Assembly (NCBI GenBank): GCA_002355935.1
Contig: AP017895.1
Location: 620,001 to 684,000, forward strand
DNA from: Rothia aeria
GTDB lineage: Bacteria > Actinomycetota > Actinomycetes > Actinomycetales > Micrococcaceae
DNA: 64,000 nt
Reading direction: 5' to 3'
Shown here: one piece after another, positions 9,550 to 17,304 of the stretch
How the letters are laid out: every line of letters begins with the position of its first letter
How positions within the stretch are numbered: the first letter of the stretch is position 1
Position numbers and translations under genes: made by a program
The notes under the pieces: model-generated
The model's input: the letters and a program-made list of their open reading frames with translations, nothing else
Databases searched by the model: none
Told to the model about the DNA's origin: nothing

Positions 9550-9628
9550 GTGCAGGTGTGCGGGCAGCTCACGAACGTAACAACCCGCGCATCCAGGCGA
9601 TGCGCCTAATCTTCTCCCTGAGCTTTCG
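9550..9628 (+). repeat. Decayed second copy of the folE 3' end (partner 6865-6944)
   Basis: About 79 bases align with the last codons and first downstream bases of folE at roughly three quarters identity, including shared blocks gcgggcagct, aggcgatg, atcttctc and agctttcg. Translated with one frame correction it reads GQLTNVTTRA-QAMRLIFS against [18 protein letters not shown] in folE. The two copies are direct repeats flanking the Cas12 gene and CRISPR array. Confidence 0.75.
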
Positions 9629-9671
9629 CGTAAAATGAGGTAGGTAGAAGATAGGTGTTGGGGGAGTGCTG

Positions 9672-9926
9672 ATGTCTCAGAGCGATATGTTTGATCTTGA
9701 TAAGCGGTGGCCTGATCTTTTTGACAGGCTTGACCCCGCGCAGCGCCGCTCAGTAATACAAACCTTGGCGAGTTCCTGGCTTGAAGGTCGTAGGCCAGAT
9801 CGTCAAGAGGTCGAAAATTTAGTGGATGAAGCATGCGGTGCCATCAGTGAGGAAGAATACCTCCGGCGAGCACTGGAAAAAGCGCGTGGCCTTGAACCCG
9901 AGAATAAAGTAGAGAAATTGTCGTGA
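9672..9926 (+). CDS. VbhA-like antitoxin of a Fic toxin
   Basis: An 84-residue acidic protein just upstream of a fic gene. It carries the Fic-inhibitory motif S-x-x-x-E-G as SSWLEG (S34, E38, G39 counted from ATG 9672), in which the glutamate blocks ATP gamma-phosphate binding in the Fic active site. That makes it a class I (separate antitoxin) inhibitor. Start ATG 9672 follows gggggag; an in-frame GTG at 9666 lies within this ribosome-binding site and is unlikely. The stop overlaps the start of fic by 4 nt, so the two are translated together. Confidence 0.85.
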   Translation: MSQSDMFDLDKRWPDLFDRLDPAQRRSVIQTLASSWLEGRRPDRQEVENLVDEACGAISEEEYLRRALEKARGLEPENKVEKLS

Positions 9927-10744
9927 CAGTCTTTGACAGCTGGGAATCCTACTTCTACCCACCACCCAATAATGAGACGTTAAGGAATCTTAAGGGGATT
10001 CTGAACCCGCGTGATTTAGCAGCCTATGAGTACGCGGCTACAGATTTACGTAATCGACAGCTGAAAACTGACCCCTCCCTCATTGAGCACACCTATGATG
10101 CTGACCATGTGCGCGCTATCCATAGGTACCTTTTTCAGGATGTGTATGAGTGGGCTGGGGATTACCGCACACAGAACATGTTTAAGGGTGGGCGGTTTGT
10201 CCCGTTCGCAAGCGTGAACGGGGGAGAAATAGACCGGTATCTCAACACAACGCACCACATTGTTACCACAACTGACTGGGCCCAGCTAGATCGTGACGAG
10301 TTCAGCCACGCAGCCGCCGCAGTTTTTGCGAACCTGAACCAGGCGCACCCTTTTCGGGAGGGAAACGGCCGAACGTCACGGGTTTTTATGGACCATGTGG
10401 CGCAGAACTCTAAGTTCGATTTGGACTATTCGCGTGTGAGCCCTAAAGACTGGAATATGGCGTCTATGTTGAGCGGCCCCGACTTGGGTAAGTATGAGGT
10501 GGTGCCGGGATCACTGGTTCCTGTTTTTCAGGCGATAGCTACTAGGCGCGAGCCGGAGGTTTCCGCACCGTCCGAGACGAGCACCGTAATGCGGCAGATG
10601 CGCTCGAAAATAGGTGAGGTGAAGAAAGGGTATGCCCCATCACCTCAGGGCCAACCGCAGAAAAACCAGCAGCGCCAGACCCCGCAGCAGCCGTACCGGC
10701 CTAAACGCGGGTATGGTGATCGGCGTCCAGGGATGGGGCTATAG
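9923..10744 (+). CDS. fic: Fic-domain toxin (AMP-transferase)
   Basis: A 273-residue Fic protein whose catalytic loop HPFREGNGR (142-150) matches HPFx[D/E]GNGR exactly, predicting active AMPylation (or other NMP transfer) of a target protein; in VbhT-type toxins the targets are GyrB and ParE. The upstream helical part includes YDADHVRAIHRYLFQDVYEWAGDYR, standard for the family. After the Fic domain comes a Pro/Gln-rich tail without recognisable domain, so the BID secretion domain of VbhT is absent. GTG start overlaps the antitoxin gene (9923-9926). The pair sits in the accessory island beside the CRISPR locus. Confidence 0.92.
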   Translation: MTVFDSWESYFYPPPNNETLRNLKGILNPRDLAAYEYAATDLRNRQLKTDPSLIEHTYDADHVRAIHRYLFQDVYEWAGDYRTQNMFKGGRFVPFASVNGGEIDRYLNTTHHIVTTTDWAQLDRDEFSHAAAAVFANLNQAHPFREGNGRTSRVFMDHVAQNSKFDLDYSRVSPKDWNMASMLSGPDLGKYEVVPGSLVPVFQAIATRREPEVSAPSETSTVMRQMRSKIGEVKKGYAPSPQGQPQKNQQRQTPQQPYRPKRGYGDRRPGMGL

Positions 10745-10814
10745 GAAATAGGGGCCTAGGGGTCGAATAAAGGGCACTTTAGAGGTGTTTTAGGCACGCG
10801 ATCAAGGAGGTCTT

Positions 10815-10994
10815 ATGAATCAGAAGCTAGATGAGCTGTACGGTTATATTCAGGTGTCAGCTCCTGAGGTGTTTCACGAGCTGTTCCGTGCTGAAGAAAA
10901 TCCTGAGAAACGGGAATTCTATTTGGCGTTGTTCAACTATAGTTTGCAGTCGCGTCAGCGGCGGATTATTGCTGAAGAAAAGTTTGTAATATAG
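10815..10994 (+). CDS. Small protein, probable antitoxin partner of the zeta-toxin remnant
   Basis: A 59-residue, highly charged helical protein (MNQKLDELYGYIQ...) with a good ribosome-binding site, caaggagg, just ahead of ATG 10815. It lies immediately before a zeta-toxin-type P-loop gene, the position of the antitoxin in zeta modules. No DNA-binding motif is visible and I do not recognise the family. The function is inferred from context alone. Confidence 0.5.
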   Translation: MNQKLDELYGYIQVSAPEVFHELFRAEENPEKREFYLALFNYSLQSRQRRIIAEEKFVI

Positions 10995-11301
10995 TACGGT
11001 AAGCCCACAGTATATTATTGTTGCTGGCGTTAATGGAGCTGGTAAGAGTTCTCTATATCGTGTGTACCCTCACCTGTTTTATCAAACCCGTCGCATAAAT
11101 GCTGATGAGCAGCTACAAGCTAACAATGGCGATTGGCACAACCCTGCAGATGTCGCAAAAGCTATGCGCGATACTCTTCAGGATTTGCAGCGATCTCTCG
11201 CAGATAGAGAATCTATCCACCAAGAGACCACCTTGGCAGGCTCGGCAAAATCGCTGGAAATAATCGGCGATATAGCCACAGTGAGCAAGTTACGCCAATA
11301 A
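10990..11301 (+). pseudogene. Zeta-toxin (PezT-like) remnant
   Basis: The frame reads SPQYIIVAGVNGAGKSSLYR, a P-loop typical of zeta toxins, then RINADEQLQ..., and a HQETTLAG block, the conserved substrate region of these UDP-N-acetylglucosamine kinases. It lacks a usable start codon: the frame opens after TAA 10987-10989 with only ACG available before the P-loop, and GTG 11062 lies after it. It ends after about 100 residues where the family has about 200, so the C-terminal half is missing. No homopolymer explains these losses, unlike other broken frames in this window. I read it as a decayed toxin. Confidence 0.7.
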
Positions 11302-11314
11302 GGGCGGGCACAGC

Positions 11315-11911
11315 TTAGAGGCAGATAGCCATTTCCTGCTCATGTAGCTCCGGCCCAAAGGACCGGTCTACCTTTGTTTCACCCGTTAGCTGCCAGCCCT
11401 GCCGCTCGTAGAAGCTGCTGGCGCGGGAATTTCCCTCTAAAACCCAGAGATGCGCGCGCTTGCATCCCCACGCGGTAAAGGTGCTGAGCGCATGGTTCAT
11501 GAGGGCGTGTCCAATACCCTGGCCGAGGGCATCCGGACCCACATAAAGCGAGTGGAGTCTTCCGACCATCTCCCCGCCCGGAGTAGTCCTTCCGGGGCGG
11601 TCAGCATTGTTGGGTGCCGCACTGAAATGGCAGAACCCTAGCACCGCATCGTCGCGTACCGCGAGCATAAACGACCGTTTTTCACCGTCGTTCGGTCCCT
11701 GCACGGACGCTATATTATTGGGCGGCAAGTTTTGGGGAAGCTGACTGAGGTACCCGCACATCCGCTCGGTGTCTTCCGCGACGTTGAGCGAATCAAGGTA
11801 ACCCTGCGGTACCAAACCCTGATAAGCGAACCGCCACCCCAGAACACGGATGCGCGCTACTTCTTGCGCATCGTTAGGGGCGGCGGGTCGAATTGTGAAG
11901 GCATCCGGCAT
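11315..11911 (-). CDS. GNAT-family N-acetyltransferase
   Basis: A 198-residue acetyltransferase. The N-terminus IRPAAPNDAQEVARIRVLGWRFAY and the acetyl-CoA loop LYVGPDALGQGIGHALMNHAL (motif A, Q/R-x-x-G-x-G/A) are clear, and ASSFYERQGWQ matches motif B. Substrate is unknown. It is convergent with the zeta remnant and is the last strand-reversed gene before the folate cluster resumes. Confidence 0.88.
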   Translation of the reverse strand: MPDAFTIRPAAPNDAQEVARIRVLGWRFAYQGLVPQGYLDSLNVAEDTERMCGYLSQLPQNLPPNNIASVQGPNDGEKRSFMLAVRDDAVLGFCHFSAAPNNADRPGRTTPGGEMVGRLHSLYVGPDALGQGIGHALMNHALSTFTAWGCKRAHLWVLEGNSRASSFYERQGWQLTGETKVDRSFGPELHEQEMAICL

Positions 11912-12155
11912 GGCTTAATCCTAACGGATGTGAAGATCCGCCTTCCCAAGCTGCCATAAAATGAAAGGCCCCAAGATGCCGAATAAATCACCGTGCCCGG
12001 GGCCGTCATCAGTGCTTAATAATTGCATGATTTATACGGATTTAGTTTTGTTGTTTCTGCGGTGAGAGTATGCTGGGATTATTCGCGCCCGGCGCGGGTT
12101 TTCCGCTAACCGCGCCGGGGTGCGCATCACATGTGTACGTACAAGGGAGAATGCT

Positions 12156-12350
12156 GTGACTATGAAGACCGGCGCCTGGGTTTTAGCTCTATTCGCTATT
12201 GCGGGGCTGATCGCTGTTGTGCTCATTGACGGGCCGCTACGCTGGCTTGCGTTCGGGGAAACCCTCATGACCGGGTTTATTGCCCTGGGGCTGGTAGTGG
12301 TTTTGGCGCTCGGCTGGGGCGAGAATAAGCCCGCAGAAATCAACGATTAA
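12156..12350 (+). CDS. Small two-segment membrane protein
   Basis: A protein of about 64 residues with two hydrophobic helices (AWVLALFAIAGLIAVVLI and TLMTGFIALGLVVVLAL) joined by a short charged turn and ending NKPAEIND. GTG 12156 is spaced correctly from agggag (12144-12149); ATG 12162 is the alternative. No family recognised. It lies just before the folP region and may mark the right edge of the inserted island. Confidence 0.55.
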   Translation: MTMKTGAWVLALFAIAGLIAVVLIDGPLRWLAFGETLMTGFIALGLVVVLALGWGENKPAEIND

Positions 12351-12365
12351 GCGCTTGTTTAGGCC

Positions 12366-12428
12366 GCGAGAGGCGGATATTATGCCGATAGAGGTGGTCG
12401 GCTGCATCCGCTTCTCGCATGATAGCTG
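12366..12428 (+). promoter_or_regulatory. Nested hairpin ahead of folP
   Basis: Outer arms gcgagaggcggat / atccgcttctcgc (one G-T pair) enclose an inner gccga...tcggc stem. It stands 35-40 bases upstream of the folP start and lacks a T tract. It could be the terminator of the small membrane gene or a 5' leader element of folP. Confidence 0.45.
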
Positions 12429-12462
12429 AAAGCGGGGGGCGGTTGGTGCGCATCCGTTAGGA

Positions 12463-13417
12463 TTGAATCATGCACGCAATGATGAGCCCGCAGCCCCCGC
12501 ACACCTGCCCTGCGACGCCGCAGCCGCAGAGCGAACCCTGGTGATGGGAATCCTGAATGTCACCCCCGATTCTTTCAGCGACGGCGGTGAACACTACACC
12601 GCGAACGACGCTCTCGCCCACGCGCAGCGCATGATCGCCCAGGGCGCAGACATTATTGATGTGGGCGGCGAATCCACCCGGCCCGGTGCGGTGCGCATCA
12701 GTGTTGAGGAGGAACTTCGGCGTATTCTGCCCGTGATCGAGGGGCTTGCCGAAACCGGTATCACCATCAGCGTAGACACCATGAACGCAGCGACCGCCCG
12801 CGCCGCCGTAGCCGCCGGGGCGCACATCATTAACGACGTTTCAGGCATGAGCGTGAGCGATGAGATGATACAGACCGTCGCCGAGCTGGGCGTACCCTAT
12901 ATTCTGATGCACGCGCGCGGCACCTCAACCACAATGGATGCGCTCGCCGCCTACCCGCGCGGTACCGTCACCGAGGTGCTGGACGAGCTTGCCGCCCTGC
13001 GTGATCGCCTAGTTGCCGCCGGTGTTCATGGCGAGAACATTATTCTTGACCCCGGGCTGGGGTTTGCGAAGGGCGGTATGCAGGATTGGGAACTGCTCGC
13101 CGCCCTTGGGCAGCTGCACGCGCTGGGGCACCGGGTACTAATCGCCGGTTCACGTAAACGTTTTCTGGCGAATGCGCTGAACGCGGCGGATGCGGCGCGC
13201 ACCAAAACCCAGAACCCCGCCGCGGGCGCGAACACCGCGCCCGACCAAATGCCGCCAGCACGCGCCCCCGAAGACCGTGATGCCGCATCCGCCGCTCTCT
13301 CTGCACTCGTGGCGGCCCAGGGAGTGTGGGGGTTCGGGTGCACAATGTGCCCCCACGGTGGATGCCGTGACCGTAGCGAATACTTTACGCACTGTTATCC
13401 GCACCAAACAGACCTAA
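12463..13417 (+). CDS. folP: Dihydropteroate synthase
   Basis: Condenses p-aminobenzoate with dihydropterin pyrophosphate; target of sulfonamides. Signatures are GILNVTPDSFSDGG, DVGGESTRPGA, the D-x-N block HIINDVSG, ILDPGLGFAKG and GSRKRF. The C-terminal region is disrupted twice: one G added in 13328-13332 and one C in 13350-13354 give GVWGVRVHNVPPTVDAV and a normal end at TAA 13417. At the 5' end, TTG 12463 opens the frame directly; ATG 12470 with a ttagga site would be a better start if the C run 12494-12498 is also one base short. An insert of about 30 residues rich in Ala/Pro precedes the last helix. Confidence 0.9.
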
Positions 13418-13454
13418 AATTATGTACCAGTATTCACATCAGCTAAGGAACACC

Positions 13455-13889
13455 ATGCCAAACCAAGCCCACGCTTATGCCTCCTGCGACCGTATTACCC
13501 TGACCGGTGTTGCCGCCGTGGGGTTTCATGGAGCGCTTGATTTTGAGAAACGTGAAGGTCAGCCCTTCATCGTAGATACGGTTTTATACACCGACTTCAC
13601 GCAGGCTGCCGCAACCGATGACCTCGCCCAAACCACGAACTATGCGGAAGTTGCCGAGATTATCCGCACGCATATTGTGGGGGAGTCCCTCGATCTGATT
13701 GAGACTCTTGCCGTGCGTATCGCCCAGAACGTTCTGGACGAATGCGCATATGTGCATGCGCTTGAGGTGACCGTCAACAAACCGAAGGCCCCGATTGAGG
13801 TGACCTTCGGGAACGTGGCAGTGACCGTATTCCGGGAGCGCGAAGGCACGCAGTCTCAGGGCGGAAAGGGTGCAGGCGCGCGTGGGTAA
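13455..13889 (+). CDS. folB: Dihydroneopterin aldolase
   Basis: A 144-residue enzyme converting dihydroneopterin to 6-hydroxymethyl-dihydropterin. The family pattern is clear: DRITLTGVAAVGFHGALDFEKREGQPFIVD near the start, TTNYAEVAEII in the middle and VTVNKPKAPI toward the end. ATG 13455 follows aagga; earlier in-frame starts lack a site. It follows folP by about 40 bases and overlaps folK by 20, consistent with one operon. Confidence 0.93.
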   Translation: MPNQAHAYASCDRITLTGVAAVGFHGALDFEKREGQPFIVDTVLYTDFTQAAATDDLAQTTNYAEVAEIIRTHIVGESLDLIETLAVRIAQNVLDECAYVHALEVTVNKPKAPIEVTFGNVAVTVFREREGTQSQGGKGAGARG

Positions 13890-14496
13890 TGTACCGAACA
13901 CGAACCAATCGCACCACGCGCCCGGCATGGACGCGTTAGCGCATACGGCGGTGCTGGCCCTGGGGTCAAACCTGGGCGAGAGCGAAACCACCCTAGAGCA
14001 GGCCGCCGCCGACCTCGTGCATCTTAGCGGGGGTGCAGTGCGGCTAGTAGGCGCCTCCGGGCTGTATGTGACGGAACCGGTAGGCGGTCCCGCCGACCAG
14101 CCGGACTATATCAACGCCATCCTTGAAGTGCGCACAAGCCTTGACCCCTACGCGCTGTTAGTGCTGTGCCAGCAGGTGGAGGCGCATCATCACCGGGTGC
14201 GGCTTGTGCGATGGGGCCCGCGCACTCTCGATATTGACGTTATTACCTATGACGACCTCGTCAGCGACGACCCGGTTCTGACGCTGCCGCATCCACGTGC
14301 GCATGAGCGTGCTTTCGTGCTGGTTCCGTGGGAGCAGGCAAACCCGCAGGCGCAGCTGATGGTGCGCACCGCATCCGGCTGGGCTAATAGGGCGGTTGCG
14401 GAGCTGGCGCGTGAGGTGAGTGCGGCTGACTCGCACGCCAACGTTAATGCTGTCAAACTGCTGCGGCCCATGAATTTTATGCCGGAGGAAGCCTGA
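13870..14496 (+). CDS. folK: 6-hydroxymethyl-7,8-dihydropterin pyrophosphokinase
   Basis: Pyrophosphorylates hydroxymethyldihydropterin to make the FolP substrate. Conserved blocks: LALGSNLGE, QPDYINAILEV, RWGPRTLDIDVITYDD (the DxD metal ligands) and LPHPRAHERAFVLVPW. GTG 13870 lies within folB; GTG 13882 is an alternative, so the true overlap is uncertain. With folE, folP and folB this completes the middle of the folate pathway. Confidence 0.93.
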   Translation: MQARVGNVPNTNQSHHAPGMDALAHTAVLALGSNLGESETTLEQAAADLVHLSGGAVRLVGASGLYVTEPVGGPADQPDYINAILEVRTSLDPYALLVLCQQVEAHHHRVRLVRWGPRTLDIDVITYDDLVSDDPVLTLPHPRAHERAFVLVPWEQANPQAQLMVRTASGWANRAVAELAREVSAADSHANVNAVKLLRPMNFMPEEA

Positions 14497-14559
14497 ACCC
14501 CTCAGACGGGCTACCCTTAACTAAGGAGAGTCGCCGCCTAGAGATGAAAGTGAGGGTCT

Positions 14560-15093
14560 ATGAAGCCTATCCCTCTGCGGATTATTCTGCTGTGCGCGGC
14601 GCTGGGAGTGATAGCTGCCGTTGCTGTGAACAGCATGCTTGTGAGCTCCGGCGGCGGTGAGATTGTGATGTCGCCGGTGGTGATCGTGGTGTGCCTGTGC
14701 ATGGGCGGCGGCGCCCTGTGGCTGGGGTTTCAGGTGGCCCGCTGGCGCAATATTGAAACCCGCGCGAAAGCGAAAAACATGAACCCGGTGGCGGCTGCCC
14801 GGGTGCTGGCGTACGCGCAGGGCTCAATTCTCACGGGTGCCTCTCTCACCGGGTGGATGCTGGGGCTTCTCATCTATCAGCTTTCGCTGGTGAGTGCGCG
14901 CGGGGTGACGGGCGTTTTGTGGGTGACGGGCGCGAACCTTGTGGGCGCCGCAGCGCTTTTAGCGATGGGTATTTGGGCGCAGTACCTGTGCCGTATTCCG
15001 CCGGATGATCCGGACGGTAATTCGTCTTCGGGCGGGTCGAATTCGGGTAAGCTTGCCGCCGACGGGTACTCCCGGGTGAGCGATCAGCAGTAG
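14560..15093 (+). CDS. DUF3180 membrane protein
   Basis: A 177-residue protein with four predicted membrane helices (IILLCAALGVIAAVAVNSML, VIVVCLCMGGGALWLGFQV, GSILTGASLTGWMLGLLIYQ, GANLVGAAALLAMGIWAQY) and a Ser/Gly-rich cytosolic tail. DUF3180 proteins follow folK in many Actinobacteria, which fits here. Function unknown. ATG 14560 follows gtgaggg. Confidence 0.75.
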   Translation: MKPIPLRIILLCAALGVIAAVAVNSMLVSSGGGEIVMSPVVIVVCLCMGGGALWLGFQVARWRNIETRAKAKNMNPVAAARVLAYAQGSILTGASLTGWMLGLLIYQLSLVSARGVTGVLWVTGANLVGAAALLAMGIWAQYLCRIPPDDPDGNSSSGGSNSGKLAADGYSRVSDQQ

Positions 15094-15102
15094 AGGGTAT
15101 GT

Positions 15103-15183
15103 ATGGCGCAGCTTCCGCACTTTGAGAGCGATTCTTCCACGCACGAGGGCGAAGGAATGGTGACCGCGACCGAGGGCGAGTAG
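15103..15183 (+). CDS. Very short ORF after the DUF3180 gene
   Basis: Encodes 26 residues (MAQLPHFESDSSTHEGEG...), acidic, starting 10 bases after the previous stop with a weak gagggt site. It might be a real small protein or the start of a larger gene truncated by an indel. I see no family. Confidence 0.25.
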   Translation: MAQLPHFESDSSTHEGEGMVTATEGE

Positions 15184-15313
15184 GCTGGTGCGTCTGACGA
15201 TCTGCACCGCCGGGGTGGCCGCCTCCTCAGCGCCTTTGAGCCGCCAATAATGTGTGTTTAGGAATATCACTGGCACACCGTAAAAATCAGTGAATATACT
15301 TGATAGTGTGACC

Positions 15314-16267
15314 ATGAACCATCTCAAACCCGCACGCTTGGGTATCGGTATTGTCAGTGCCGGCAAAGTTGGTGCGGTGCTCGGTGCTGCCCTGCGCTCG
15401 GCGGGGCACGCCATTGTCGGTGTGCGCGCCGAGTCTGATGCGTCGGCTGAGCGCGCCGAGAACCTGCTGCCGGGCATACCCGTGCTGCCTACTGAGCAGA
15501 TTATTGAACGAAGCGAACTTGTGCTTCTGGCTGTTCCTGATGATGCGCTCCAACCTGTTATTGAGGGTATCGCCACGGGGGGCATGGTCAGCCCCGGGCA
15601 GCTGTTTGTGCACACCTCCGGGCGGCACGGTGCCGGAGTGTTTAAGCCACTCACTGAGCAGGGGACTATTGGTCTTGCCGTGCACCCAGCCATGACGTTC
15701 ACGGGGCTTTCCCTCGATGTGCAGCGCCTCAACGGGGCCAGTTTTGCGGTGACCGGCCCGGCTCCTTTTATCCCTATCGCCCAGGCGCTCGTCGTTGAGA
15801 TGGGCGGTGAACCCGTGCATATTGCCGAGGCTGACCGTGCCCTCTACCACGCCGCTTTAGCGCACGCCGCAAACCACCTGGTGACCATTATGGGGCAGTC
15901 CCAGCAGGCGCTGGCATCTATCGGTGTTGAAGACCCATCCCACTATTTGGGGCCGCTGGTGCGTGCCGCCCTTGATAATGCGCTCGCGGCGGGTGAAACT
16001 GCGCTCACCGGGCCTGTTATTCGGGGCGACTCGGGGACCGTTACCGAACATTTGCGGGCCCTGCGGGAGTACGCTGAACAAGAAAATACGCGAGATATAG
16101 CTGACTCTTACGCGGAATTGGTAAAATCGACCGCAAAAAGGGCGCATAATAGAGGTTTGTTAAACGATGAACAACTGGGGCGGGTTGAAAGCACCTTGAC
16201 TGAGCATACCTCGTTCATGGATACCACCGACCCCGCCCCTCAGACAAGGAGTTCTCGTCATGACTGA
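15314..16267 (+). CDS. Rossmann-fold dehydrogenase with DUF2520 domain
   Basis: About 317 residues. The N-terminal dinucleotide fold has IGIVSAGKVGAVLGAAL (GxGxxG variant) and ELVLLAVPDDAL; the C-terminal DUF2520 helical domain contains HPAMTFTG and ALYHAALAHAANHLVT. Such proteins resemble ketopantoate reductases and lie beside panC, so a role in pantothenate supply (as in PanG-type enzymes) is plausible but not shown. The stop overlaps the panC start by 8 nt. ATG 15314 chosen; GTG 15308 or 15290 are possible. Confidence 0.82.
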   Translation: MNHLKPARLGIGIVSAGKVGAVLGAALRSAGHAIVGVRAESDASAERAENLLPGIPVLPTEQIIERSELVLLAVPDDALQPVIEGIATGGMVSPGQLFVHTSGRHGAGVFKPLTEQGTIGLAVHPAMTFTGLSLDVQRLNGASFAVTGPAPFIPIAQALVVEMGGEPVHIAEADRALYHAALAHAANHLVTIMGQSQQALASIGVEDPSHYLGPLVRAALDNALAAGETALTGPVIRGDSGTVTEHLRALREYAEQENTRDIADSYAELVKSTAKRAHNRGLLNDEQLGRVESTLTEHTSFMDTTDPAPQTRSSRHD

Positions 16268-17207
16268 GATAACGAAACCCCTGGTAGTGAAGACCATTGC
16301 AGAGTTTCGCGCCGCTATTGCTGAGGCGCTGGTTGCTGCGCAAGAGAAGCTGGATGCGCAGGCGCGGGCCGCGGCCGCCGAAAATGGTACTGTGGTTGAG
16401 TACACGGATGCGTCGCTGGGCTATGTGCCGACCATGGGTGCCCTCCACCACGGCCATGCTAATCTGATGCGCCGTGCCCGCGAACAGAACGAGGTGGTCG
16501 CCATCTCCGTATTCGTGAACCCACTCCAGTTTGGCCCGGACGAAGACTACGAGAAGTACCCGCGAACCCTGGAAGCTGATGTTGAGCTTGCTGCTCGTGT
16601 AGGCGTCGATATTGTGTTCGCCCCTGAGGTTGAAGAAATGTACCCGGATGGTGAGCCGCTGGTTCGTATTTCGAGCGGCGAGCTGGGGTCACGGTTTGAG
16701 GGCGCGACCCGCCCCGGCCACTTTGATGGTGTGCTGACTGTGGTTAATAAGTTCTTCAATATTATTGGTTCAGCGACCGGCGGCCACAGAGTGAACGCCT
16801 ACTTTGGTCAGAAGGATGCGCAGCAGTTCTTGCTGGTTCAGCGTATGGTGCGCGATTTTAACCATGATGTGACCCTGCGGGCGGTCGCTATCGTGCGTGA
16901 GGATAATGGTTTGGCACTGTCCTCCCGGAATGAGTTCCTCTCGGATGATGAGCGTGAGGCGGCCCTGGTGATTTCCCGTACCTTGGCACTGCTGCGTGAG
17001 CACTCGCTCAACCGCGGGTTTGAGGGTATTGACCTTGACGGTGCCCGGGAACGCATTAACGCGACCCCCGGGGTGCGGCTGGATTATTTGGAGCTGGTGG
17101 ATCCGAATAACTTTAACGCCCCCACCAGCGAGTCTGAGCGGGTGCTGGCCCTAGTTGCCGCATATGTTGGACAGACTCGCCTTATCGATAATATGGATTT
17201 ACGGTAG
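16260..17207 (+). CDS. panC: Pantothenate synthetase
   Basis: Joins pantoate and beta-alanine with ATP in coenzyme A synthesis. Key motifs: VPTMGALHHGHANLMRRA (the HxGH-type nucleotide site), FVNPLQFGPDEDYEKYPR, RPGHFDGVLTVVNKFFNI and YFGQKDAQQFLLVQRMV, then the KMS-like SSRNEFLS. 315 residues, with an N-terminal extension of about 40 residues relative to E. coli PanC. It overlaps the dehydrogenase gene, so the two are probably translated together. Confidence 0.94.
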   Translation: MTEITKPLVVKTIAEFRAAIAEALVAAQEKLDAQARAAAAENGTVVEYTDASLGYVPTMGALHHGHANLMRRAREQNEVVAISVFVNPLQFGPDEDYEKYPRTLEADVELAARVGVDIVFAPEVEEMYPDGEPLVRISSGELGSRFEGATRPGHFDGVLTVVNKFFNIIGSATGGHRVNAYFGQKDAQQFLLVQRMVRDFNHDVTLRAVAIVREDNGLALSSRNEFLSDDEREAALVISRTLALLREHSLNRGFEGIDLDGARERINATPGVRLDYLELVDPNNFNAPTSESERVLALVAAYVGQTRLIDNMDLR

Positions 17208-17304
17208 TTCAGTTTTTACCGCATCAGCCCACACAGCCCGTGTGGGCGCTTCGCGGTTTAAGACGCAATATTTTCAGCAGAGATACAACAGGTAGGTATT
17301 CCCC

